DNA from: Actinomadura syzygii
Lineage (GTDB): Bacteria > Actinomycetota > Actinomycetes > Streptosporangiales > Streptosporangiaceae
Direction: 5' to 3'
Length of the DNA: 64,000 bases
Assembly (NCBI RefSeq): GCF_008085905.1
Contig: NZ_VSFF01000001.1
Location: forward strand, 248,001-312,000
A program made the position numbers and the translations under genes. Positions 30,213-38,280 of the stretch are shown one piece after another. Every line of letters begins with the position of its first letter. The stretch's first letter is position 1. A model generated the notes under the pieces. That model saw only the letters and a program-made list of their open reading frames with translations, did no database searches and was not told the origin of the DNA.

Positions 30213-31675
30213 GTCCTGGTCCAGGTGAGCGAATGCGCGAACACCTGCGCGGCGACCTGGAGCGCCACCGTCCGGCTGGCCCCGCCGATCCGGTCGGCGT
30301 CGATGACGGCGCCGGTGGCCAGGTGCCGGTCGTACGGCATGATCTCGACCCGGAGGCCGCCGGCGGCGAGCCACTGGCGGGCGCGTTCCAGATCCGTATC
30401 GGGGTGCGGAGTGTGGGCGACCAAGACGATGACGGTGCGCATCAGCAGCGATTCGAGACCGTTCTCCACGAACCAGTCAAGCGCCGACCGCGCACTCAAC
30501 GCGCCGTCGCTGGTCCCGGGGGCGACGAACACCTGCGCGTGCGCGGAGCGCAGGATGCTGCGTTGCAGGCCGGAGACCAGCCCCGCGCCGCAGTCGACCA
30601 CCGAGGCGGCGAAGTAGCGGCTCAGCCGTCCGACCCCCCGGTCGAAGACGGTGTAGTCGAGTTCCTCACCGACCTGGCCGCCGGAGGTGCCCGACAGCGC
30701 CCACAACCCCTGGGGGGTCCTGGCCAGAAAGGCCGACATCTCCTCCCAGGACCGCGACCGCGCGGCAGCGAGATCCCGCACGGAGCGGGTCGAGGTGACG
30801 CCCAGCCGCATCGGCAACGATCCCAGTCCCGGATCGGCGTCGATGGCAATGGTCCGATCTTGGCGATACGCCCGGATGGCGTCGGCCACGAGGGCGGTCA
30901 CCGTCGACTTCCCGGCGCCCCCGCGGATGCTCGTGACGGCGATCCTTCGGCACGACGGCACGGGCCTGCCGAGCGCCGCCGCGAGATCGGCGGAGTGCTG
31001 CGCCTGGTTGGCCACCGACGAACCCACGGCCCTCCACACGCCCCGGCGCAACCGTCGAACGCCCGGATCACCGTGCGGATTGCCCCGGACCAGGTCGCCA
31101 GGCGACGGCTGATCCGCGCGATTGGGGGGAACTGCCGGGGACGTCCCATGCGCTGGGGAGGACGGCCGAGAGAACGCGGACGCCGGAGCGGGCGCGGACG
31201 GCGCGGGGACAGCGCCAAGCGGAGCTTCCGGAGCCGTCACGGGCTGCGAGCCGCTCGTCGGCGCGGGCAGGACCGTCCCGGACGGCGGGCTGGGCGGCAG
31301 GCTGGGCGGCGGCGACTCCGGTCGGCCGGCATCCTCGGTCGGTCCGTCCGTCAGGGGAAGGGGCACGGCCGGGTCCGGCTCTGGCCGCTGCCTTTCCGGA
31401 CGTGTTCGCGGCGCCTCAAGCTCCGCTTGCCAGTCAGCCTCATCAGACGCAATCGGGACGGGCGGCTCCCGTTCATCGTGGGGCGGCGCGGTCTCCGGTT
31501 CGACGTCGACGTGGCGAAAGGCCGCTGGAGGGGCACCGTCCTGCCCTTCACCTGACGGAGCGGCGCCCGACGGGGCTTCATGCCGCTGGTCGGCGCGCGG
31601 CCCCGGAGGAACAAGACCGGCTTCCAGAACACCGAGTTCCTGCAGCACATCGTGCTGCCAGTCTCGAACGGACAC
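30209..31675 (-). CDS. MinD/ParA-like ATPase of the T7SS locus (EspI-like)
   Basis: 488 residues from a GTG behind AGGGGA. The N-terminal 215 residues are Pro/Ala-rich and disordered-looking. The ATPase domain carries the deviant Walker A SIRGGAGKSTVTAL (about residue 245), an Asp-containing IAIDADPGLGSLP and VVDCGAGLVSG for the B-type strand. This layout, a long Pro-rich N-terminus plus MinD-like ATPase, is that of the ESX-associated EspI proteins, which regulate secretion according to cell energy state in mycobacteria. First gene of the four-gene minus-strand operon. Confidence 0.85.
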   Translation of the reverse strand: MSVRDWQHDVLQELGVLEAGLVPPGPRADQRHEAPSGAAPSGEGQDGAPPAAFRHVDVEPETAPPHDEREPPVPIASDEADWQAELEAPRTRPERQRPEPDPAVPLPLTDGPTEDAGRPESPPPSLPPSPPSGTVLPAPTSGSQPVTAPEAPLGAVPAPSAPAPASAFSRPSSPAHGTSPAVPPNRADQPSPGDLVRGNPHGDPGVRRLRRGVWRAVGSSVANQAQHSADLAAALGRPVPSCRRIAVTSIRGGAGKSTVTALVADAIRAYRQDRTIAIDADPGLGSLPMRLGVTSTRSVRDLAAARSRSWEEMSAFLARTPQGLWALSGTSGGQVGEELDYTVFDRGVGRLSRYFAASVVDCGAGLVSGLQRSILRSAHAQVFVAPGTSDGALSARSALDWFVENGLESLLMRTVIVLVAHTPHPDTDLERARQWLAAGGLRVEIMPYDRHLATGAVIDADRIGGASRTVALQVAAQVFAHSLTWTRT

Positions 31676-32077
31676 CGATCCCCTAACTTCGCGGTATCCA
31701 GCACGACGAAAGCACTTGAATCCTGACGAGTGTAGTCAAGCCCGTGCATCGGCAGATACAGAACGGACCGCATCCGCCAGGTCCGTCGCCTCGCCTTGGG
31801 GAACCGTCTTCCACACTCATTTCTCGCGCGCCGCTCCAGCATCGGTGTCGGCCACGAAAGCGCGCTATCGGCGAGCCCGCCATATCTCCCCGCAATTGCC
31901 GGTCTGGTCAGCACCTTAAGGCTGGGTGAGCCAAGTTTCAGGCGATCATGGCAAGTCAGGGCTGCCGGTTGGTTAGTCGGGTAAGCGCGCCCGGAGGCCG
32001 ATGCCGTGTGATCGTGGCTTCGCACTCCGTCCGTCTGGACTCTGCCACGTCTGAGCGCCGTAGGTAGCTTTGCATGC
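31676..32077. other. Divergent intergenic region, no gene seen
   Basis: 402 bases between the MinD-like ATPase and the APH-type kinase gene. Reading frames here are short shadows with mixed codon use and lower GC. The region must contain the two promoters, and it marks the right end of the T7SS locus. I see no hairpin or repeat worth naming. Confidence 0.5.
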
Positions 32078-32848
32078 GTGGCAGACGAGGAGGTGCTCCA
32101 GGACGCCCCACACCGCAAAGTGGTGCGCTTGGGCGACACCGTCCGCAGGCCGCCCCATCCGTGGACACCGGCCGTCCATGCCTTGCTCCGCTATCTGGAG
32201 CAGGCGGGTTTCCCCTACTCACCGCGAGTCCTGGGAATGGATCAGCAGGGCCGTGAGGTCCTGACCTACCTGGACGGGGAGTCCGGGCCGTGTGGCTGGG
32301 CCAACGTAGTCAACGACGCAGGACTGATTGCCTTTGCCCGCCTGCTACGCGATTATCACGACACCGTCGCCGGTTTCCGTCCGCCCGAAGAGCTCAGCTG
32401 GTTCACCGGTCGGCGCGGAGTGGGTCGTGACGAGGTGGTCTGCCATGGAGACTTCGGCCCCTGGAACATCGTGTGGCACGACGAACGCCCGGTCGGGGTT
32501 CTTGACTGGGACTACGCCCGCCCGGCCGACCGCATGCACGACGTCGCCTACGCCCTGGAGTACGCCGCTCCGTTCCGCGATGACGCCGAATGCCTGCGCT
32601 CGTTGCGCTACCCCGAGCCCCCCGACCGCCGCCACCGCCTGGAGACGTTCGCCGCCGCCTACGGCCTGACCTCCACCACAGGGCTGATCGACGCGGTCAT
32701 CGACGTCCAGCAGGACGCCATCGACCAAGTCCGCAGACTGGCGGAAGCCGGACGCCAACCCCAAGCCCGCTGGGTCGCCACCGGCTACCTGAACGAACTG
32801 ACCCAGCGACTGGCCTGGAGCCAAACCAACCGCCACCTGTTCGACTAG
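32078..32848 (+). CDS. Phosphotransferase of the APH/choline kinase-like family
   Basis: 256 residues from a GTG start. The catalytic loop VVCHGDFGPWNIVW (about residue 119-132) contains the HGDxxxxN signature, and VGVLDWDYARPADRMHDVAYAL supplies the metal-binding Asp. This is the aminoglycoside phosphotransferase fold, which covers antibiotic kinases but also many small-molecule kinases. The N-terminal lobe is short, with no clear glycine loop; VLTYLDGESGP marks the hinge. Substrate cannot be inferred and resistance should not be assumed. No neighbouring partner is evident. Confidence 0.88.
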   Translation: MADEEVLQDAPHRKVVRLGDTVRRPPHPWTPAVHALLRYLEQAGFPYSPRVLGMDQQGREVLTYLDGESGPCGWANVVNDAGLIAFARLLRDYHDTVAGFRPPEELSWFTGRRGVGRDEVVCHGDFGPWNIVWHDERPVGVLDWDYARPADRMHDVAYALEYAAPFRDDAECLRSLRYPEPPDRRHRLETFAAAYGLTSTTGLIDAVIDVQQDAIDQVRRLAEAGRQPQARWVATGYLNELTQRLAWSQTNRHLFD

Positions 32849-33034
32849 CTACCAGGTCGCGAACCGCGCTGCCCAGCTTGCTCCTTGATGGGTGATCAGC
32901 TTCGCCGCTCCAGGATTCCGATCCGGGCCCCGTGAAGGCGGAAAGGCCATTCTCCCGGCCGAACGCCCACCAGATCCCGTCCCGCGCGCATTGCTTCCCG
33001 TTCCCTACAGCCCCGGAAATCGCCCTGGACACCG

Positions 33035-33063
33035 TTGATACACAGGTGAAGTAATGGTTAAGT
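33035..33063 (+). promoter_or_regulatory. Candidate promoter for the secreted repeat protein
   Basis: TTGATA at 33035-33040 and TTAAGT at 33058-33063 are 17 bases apart and lie about 33 bases before the start codon, in an AT-rich pocket. A GGAGAAGGA ribosome site follows. The -10 match is partial. Confidence 0.35.
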
Positions 33064-33096
33064 AAAGGCGTTGTCATCTAGGAGAAGGAACCTCCG

Positions 33097-34215
33097 ATGC
33101 GCCGTCTTGACCCCTTCCTCGCCGCGGCTTTCGCAGCTCTCGCGGCGTTATCGCTTCCCATAGGTCCGGCGCGGGCCGCGGGAGGCTGGACCGCCTCGCC
33201 GGCGACCGGCGTGACCGGTCCGGTGAGCAGCTTCAGCGACACCGACGCCTGGGCCCTCGGCGGCGACCGCGGCTTCGCGCACTGGAACGGCCGGGACTGG
33301 CGCAACGTCCCGGGGCCGGACGGCGGCGGCAGGATGGAGGCGATCGCCGTCGCCGGGCCGTCCGACGCATGGGCGGTCGGTCGGCGGGGCGCCCCTCCCG
33401 CTGGGAAGAACTTCATCACGCAGATCCAGCACTGGGACGGCGCGAGCTGGAGCATCATCCCCAGTCCGGAGTTTCGGGGCCGGTACGCGGCCCTCTGGGG
33501 CGTGGCGGCGCTCGCTCCGGACGACGCCTGGGCGGTCGGCTGCGACGGAACCGCCGCCCTGGTCGAGCACTGGGACGGCGGAAGTTGGAGCCGCGTCACC
33601 GTGCCCGTCCCCGGCCCCGGGCTCCACTCCAGCCTGACCGCGATCAGCGGGCGGTCCTCGCATGACATCTGGGCGATCGGCACCTATGACAACCCCGAGT
33701 CGGCCCCGAACACACTGTTCGCCCTGCACTACGACGGGGCGGCGTGGCGCGCCGTACCCATGGAACAGATCGCGGGCCACACCGACGGCACCTATGCGGT
33801 GCCCTGGTCAGTGGTCGCCATCGGCGCGAACGATGCCTGGACGGTCGGCTACACGACCGGCACCGGACAGCGGGGAGGCACGCTGACCGAGCACTGGGAC
33901 GGCAGGCGGTGGCGGTTCGTCCCCAGCCCGTTCGACCACCCCTCGCCGACCACCACCGGCTCGCTGATCAAGGTCACGGCGCGCGCGCCGAACGACGTCT
34001 GGGCGGGCGGCGCCACCTACACGGTCGACGACGACCATCCCGAGAAGAGCTACGACGTGCTGCTGCTGCACTGGAACGGCGTCCGCTGGACCCAGGACAC
34101 CACCGCGCCGACCACAGGCTCCAGCAACACCATCACGGGGCTCTCCACCACCCTCGGCGGCCACGTCATCTGGGCCACCAACGACGGCCACCCGGAACTC
34201 CTCAGCCACCCCTAG
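33097..34215 (+). CDS. Secreted repeat protein, beta-propeller-like
   Basis: 372 residues, with a signal peptide ending near IGPARAAG. The mature part is built from about six repeats of 45-60 residues, each containing D-[AVI]-W-[AT]-x-G followed some 20 residues later by HWDGxxWxxxP (for instance DAWAVGCDG ... EHWDGGSWS and DAWTVGYTTG ... EHWDGRRWR). The pattern fits a Kelch/Asp-box-like beta propeller, probably extracellular. No catalytic residues can be named. It is a lone gene with its own ribosome site and ends just before a resolvase fragment. Confidence 0.75.
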   Translation: MRRLDPFLAAAFAALAALSLPIGPARAAGGWTASPATGVTGPVSSFSDTDAWALGGDRGFAHWNGRDWRNVPGPDGGGRMEAIAVAGPSDAWAVGRRGAPPAGKNFITQIQHWDGASWSIIPSPEFRGRYAALWGVAALAPDDAWAVGCDGTAALVEHWDGGSWSRVTVPVPGPGLHSSLTAISGRSSHDIWAIGTYDNPESAPNTLFALHYDGAAWRAVPMEQIAGHTDGTYAVPWSVVAIGANDAWTVGYTTGTGQRGGTLTEHWDGRRWRFVPSPFDHPSPTTTGSLIKVTARAPNDVWAGGATYTVDDDHPEKSYDVLLLHWNGVRWTQDTTAPTTGSSNTITGLSTTLGGHVIWATNDGHPELLSHP

Positions 34216-34259
34216 CGCTCGCCGGAACGGCACCCGTCACCTGGGCGCGACGGGCGGCA

Positions 34260-34380
34260 TCCGTGCGCTGGAGTCGCGTCTCGACCAGCGGGCAGAACCT
34301 CGAACGCCAACTCGACGCGCTCACTGCCGCCGGATGCCGCCGGGTCTTCGCCGACACCGATTCCGGCAAGGCCGCCGGTT
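34260..34380 (+). pseudogene. Fragment of a serine-recombinase (resolvase/invertase) N-terminus
   Basis: In one plus frame this stretch reads RVSTSGQNLERQLDALTAAG, the conserved N-terminal block of resolvase/DNA-invertase proteins with the nucleophile Ser in RVST, then CRRVFADTDSGKAAG. The frame has no start codon of its own and the sequence leaves the family pattern after about 40 residues. The catalytic core and DNA-binding domain are missing. It is a relic of a transposon or invertase. Confidence 0.75.
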
Positions 34381-34466
34381 CGTTTTGCCGCCGACACTTC
34401 ACGCGGACTCGACCGAGAATCGTCAAAAAGAAGCGATCGGCTTGTCCGTATTCCACGCATCACGCG

Positions 34467-34937
34467 ATGATTGTCGGCATGCTGTCCTTTCGCAACGGAT
34501 TCCGGCGTGCCGCTGTTGTCGCGGGCGGCACCGTGCTGGGTGTTCTCGGCTTGTTCTTTTTCGCTGTCGGACTTGACGATGCCGACAAGTACGCGAGTGT
34601 CATCGGTGCGATCGCCGCCGTGCTCGGAGTCGCTCTTTCGCTGGCCGGGCTCCGTTCGCGAAACGCGGGCGGTGCGCCGCACGGTGGCAGGGGCTCCCAG
34701 CGCATCAGCGGATCGAGGATCGGCGGGAACGCCGTCCAGCTGCGCGGAGTGTCCGGAGACGTGACCGTCCGGGGATCGGCCGCCCGCAGGCCGGGCGATC
34801 CGCCCGCCCCGCCCCCCGAAGGCGAGGATGATCAGGAGGCGGAGGACGGTCAGACCATTTCGAGGTCCGCTGTCGGGGGAGACGGCATCCAGGTGGACCA
34901 GGTGGACGGCGACGTCAATGTGGACCGCGGCGACTGA
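34467..34937 (+). CDS. Small membrane protein with two amyloid/RHIM-like motif copies
   Basis: 156 residues from ATG 34467 (34479 also possible). Two membrane helices: residues about 13-36 and 43-63. The C-terminal soluble half carries two copies of a 24-residue motif, residues 78-101 and 129-152, separated by a Pro/acidic linker (PPAPPPEGEDDQEAED). Each copy has QxIS-x-S-x-[IV]-GG-[ND] followed by [VI]-Q-[LV]-xx-V-x-GDV-x-V. This recalls bacterial amyloid-signalling (BASS) and RHIM motifs, which also centre on [VI]Q[VIL]. The family and function are otherwise unrecognised. The stop overlaps the next start by one base (TGATG), so the genes are coupled. Confidence 0.7.
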   Translation: MIVGMLSFRNGFRRAAVVAGGTVLGVLGLFFFAVGLDDADKYASVIGAIAAVLGVALSLAGLRSRNAGGAPHGGRGSQRISGSRIGGNAVQLRGVSGDVTVRGSAARRPGDPPAPPPEGEDDQEAEDGQTISRSAVGGDGIQVDQVDGDVNVDRGD

Positions 34938-35779
34938 TGGCCGAGCGAGAAGACGGGGGCGGCCCCGACGACAGGTCGCAAACGATCTCGGATTCCACCG
35001 TCGGCAGGGACGCCTACCTTTTCCAGGGGGTCTCGCGGGTCATAATCGGCGGCACGTTCGGAAGGCGGTGGGCCGTACCGGTCATCGTGCTCGCCATTGT
35101 CGCGGCGGGAGGGTTCGCGTTCACAGAACGTGGAAGGCGCATGCTCTCGGGACGCGACGGACCGAACGTCACCGTGACGGCGGCCCCCGCCGTGTGTGAT
35201 CAGCGTTCCGGCTGGATCGTCGGCGACACGTCCGCGCCGCCGCCGGACGGCGCCCTGGCCATGCGCGACGCCCGGAAGTACCGGAGATGGCTCGACGAAC
35301 ACGGGGCGGTGCCCGCCGAGCGGTCGGAGACGATCGTCACAGTGAACGGGTCGGGATCCGCGGCCGTGGTCATCGAGGACATCAAGATCACCGTGATCCG
35401 GCGAGCACCGCCGCGGACCGGTCGGCACATGGTGCCGAAATGCGGTGGCTCGCTGCCGCCTGAAAAGCACTACGCGCCGGTCGCCCTGGACGAGTTCCCG
35501 GTCGGTCAGCCGGCTTCACTGCGACAGAAGATCGGCTCGTCGTCCTACGGGAAGGCGACCACGCGGGTGCTGGGCACCGTGCCCGTGGTGAAGTTCCCCT
35601 TCGCGGTGACGGAAACCGACTACTCCTATGTCAACCTCGTCGCCGTGGCCGATGAATGCGACTGCACCTGGAAAGTGGAGGTGGAATGGCTGAACGGCGA
35701 GCGGCGGGGAATTCACCGGCCTGGGAAGACCTTCGAGCTCTCGGCGGTCGCGGCCGGGTCGCCGCGCTCGTCGCCCTAG
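34937..35779 (+). CDS. Membrane protein with N-terminal copy of the 24-residue motif and extracellular domain
   Basis: 280 residues. Residues 15-38 are a third, more diverged copy of the motif of the preceding gene (QTISDSTVGRD ... FQGVS). One membrane helix follows (VPVIVLAIVAAGGFAF, about 47-62). The remaining 215 residues are probably extracytoplasmic, with Cys residues in APAVCDQ, VPKCGG and ADECDCTW, and a beta-rich pattern (ETIVTVNGSGSAAVVIEDIKITVI). No family recognised. By the positive-inside rule the motif should face the cytosol, as in the partner protein, so the two could assemble through it. Overlaps the next gene by 94 bases. Confidence 0.7.
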   Translation: MAEREDGGGPDDRSQTISDSTVGRDAYLFQGVSRVIIGGTFGRRWAVPVIVLAIVAAGGFAFTERGRRMLSGRDGPNVTVTAAPAVCDQRSGWIVGDTSAPPPDGALAMRDARKYRRWLDEHGAVPAERSETIVTVNGSGSAAVVIEDIKITVIRRAPPRTGRHMVPKCGGSLPPEKHYAPVALDEFPVGQPASLRQKIGSSSYGKATTRVLGTVPVVKFPFAVTETDYSYVNLVAVADECDCTWKVEVEWLNGERRGIHRPGKTFELSAVAAGSPRSSP

Positions 35780-36852
35780 CCGCGGCGCTCCAGTCCGTCC
35801 TGGCGCTGCCCGTTCTGGTCCGCGGGTCGAACACGCACGTCCATTACCAGGAATTGGTCGCCTTCGCCGATCCGGATGTCGCTCCGGAGTCCGGCCCGGT
35901 ACGCCAGATGGTGAGGATCGTGGTCTTCGCGGTGGTGCTCGGCTGGCTGACGCATCACTCCGCGGGCAGGCCGTGGAGCGGATCGCGAATCCTCTTCGTC
36001 GCGACCGCGTCGGTGTGGGGATGCGTCGCGGGCGTCGTCTCCGCCATCGTGTGGTCCCTGGGGGAATGGTTCGGGGACGTTTCTCGGACGCTGGCGGTCA
36101 TCGCAGTGGGAGAGGCTCTCCAAACTTGCAGCGCGGCGGCTTTCCAAGGACTGGTGGTAGGGCTGGTCGCATCGGCCCTGACGGTGGTCGTCACCGCACG
36201 TCGCCCGGCTGCCGCCGTCATTCCCTCAATCTCCCTCGCTGCCAGCCCACAATGGTGGGTCACACCGGTGGTGGGAGCGATGTGGGCTTTCGTGTTCGGC
36301 ACGGCCAAGTACACGGCCTGGGTCAAACTGTTCACCTGGCATTCGCCCACCAGCGAGCAGTTCGAGGACGCCGGATCGCCCACCCCGTCGAGCGTCCTCT
36401 TCGGCCTGCTCGCCTGGCCTCCTGAGGGACGGCATGGATGGACGTACGTGGCGATGGGCGCCACCTTTCTGGCCGCCGGCATGGCGTCCGAACGGCGTCT
36501 CCTGAGCAAAGCCGGAACCGACACCATGCTGGTGTTCTTTTCCCGCTGTTGCGCGCTGGGCATTTATACGGCGTTATGCCTCTTCCGAGTCGCCGCCGAG
36601 GGCGTCGTCCTCCGGCACGGCGCCGCACCGAACATGACGATCGTCCAAACAGCGAATTTGGCCGTTCACCTCATGCCGGAAACCCTTCGTGACAGCGCGG
36701 ATCAGATTCTTCTCCGAGGGCCGATTCTCCTCGCGGTGCCGATCCTCGGAATCGCGCTGATCGCACACGCCATCGATCGCTTGCACCATATCCGGCCGTG
36801 CGCGGGAGGGGGCGTTTATCCGGGGGCGTTGGGTGGGAGGCGGGAGAGGTAG
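35686..36852 (+). CDS. Polytopic membrane protein, third gene of the cassette
   Basis: 388 residues if started at the ATG 35686, which has GGAGG 5 bases upstream inside the previous gene; a start at 35656 is less well supported. About eight hydrophobic segments are visible (VAALVALAAALQSVLALPVLV, MVRIVVFAVVLGWLTH, ILFVATASVWGCVAGVVSAIVW and others), so it is an integral membrane protein. No family recognised. Strong overlap with the preceding gene suggests obligatory co-expression. Its 3' end runs 37 bases into the convergent ferritin-like gene. Confidence 0.7.
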   Translation: MAERRAAGNSPAWEDLRALGGRGRVAALVALAAALQSVLALPVLVRGSNTHVHYQELVAFADPDVAPESGPVRQMVRIVVFAVVLGWLTHHSAGRPWSGSRILFVATASVWGCVAGVVSAIVWSLGEWFGDVSRTLAVIAVGEALQTCSAAAFQGLVVGLVASALTVVVTARRPAAAVIPSISLAASPQWWVTPVVGAMWAFVFGTAKYTAWVKLFTWHSPTSEQFEDAGSPTPSSVLFGLLAWPPEGRHGWTYVAMGATFLAAGMASERRLLSKAGTDTMLVFFSRCCALGIYTALCLFRVAAEGVVLRHGAAPNMTIVQTANLAVHLMPETLRDSADQILLRGPILLAVPILGIALIAHAIDRLHHIRPCAGGGVYPGALGGRRER

Positions 36853-37382
36853 GGGGATCTGCCGCGGAAACCGCGTTGGAATCGGGCCGGTGGCCCTGTG
36901 GCGAGGAACTCGCGGAACCAGGACTCGTGTTCGCTCTGCTCGAAGAGGATCGCCTGGGCGATGTCGTAGGTCCGGTGGTCCTTGTCTTGGGTGAGTTCAC
37001 ACAGATGGGTGTAGTGGCGCGCGGATTTCTGAGCGGATTCGATGAGTGCGGTCACTAAGGCGTGTGGACTGTCGCTGATGGTGCCCAGCGGAGTCTCGTC
37101 TGCGGGATCGGCGGTTGCGAACTGGCTGAGGTCGTCCGGCAGGCGTCCGTCCAGTTCATAGATCCTGGTCACCAGGGCGTCGAAATGATGATGGTGCTCG
37201 GCGCGCACGTCCGTGAGCACCTCTTGCAGATCCTGGCCCATTACGGCGGTCAGGCTCGCGTTCAGAACCGTGTAACGGTAATGCGCGGACAGTTTCGCTC
37301 GGGCGGCCGACGTCAACTCCTGGACGAGGGCGTCCACGTCGACACCGGCGCGCTCGGCGAGTTCGCGCGCGATGCTGCTCAT
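36816..37382 (-). CDS. Dps-like/ferritin-like protein (DpsL type)
   Basis: 188 residues; the ATG at 37382 follows GGGGAGA. A four-helix bundle pattern is visible with metal-ligand style residues in VRAEHHHHFDALVTRIYELDGRLP and ILFEQSEHESWFREF (ExxH). The layout matches Dps-like ferritins of bacteria and archaea, which oxidise and store iron and protect DNA from peroxide. The 20-residue C-terminal tail is basic. It lies 33 bases after the aquaporin gene on the same strand, so the pair may be one stress-related unit. Ferroxidase activity is inferred. Confidence 0.85.
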   Translation of the reverse strand: MSSIARELAERAGVDVDALVQELTSAARAKLSAHYRYTVLNASLTAVMGQDLQEVLTDVRAEHHHHFDALVTRIYELDGRLPDDLSQFATADPADETPLGTISDSPHALVTALIESAQKSARHYTHLCELTQDKDHRTYDIAQAILFEQSEHESWFREFLATGPPARFQRGFRGRSPYLSRLPPNAPG

Positions 37383-37415
37383 GAGTGGTCTCCCCTTCGC
37401 GAGGCGACGGGCCGG

Positions 37416-38141
<726 letters not shown>

Positions 38142-38280
38142 TCACCGATCGTTTCACCTCATTCAAGTTCGAGACGCCGGGTCGCCCTTACGGGCTCATT
38201 ACGGCCGTGATTGCTTCGCGGATAGGTGTTGGCCATGCCGCAATAGGTTCGCGTTGGAAAACGCCAAATTGGTCGTGCGT

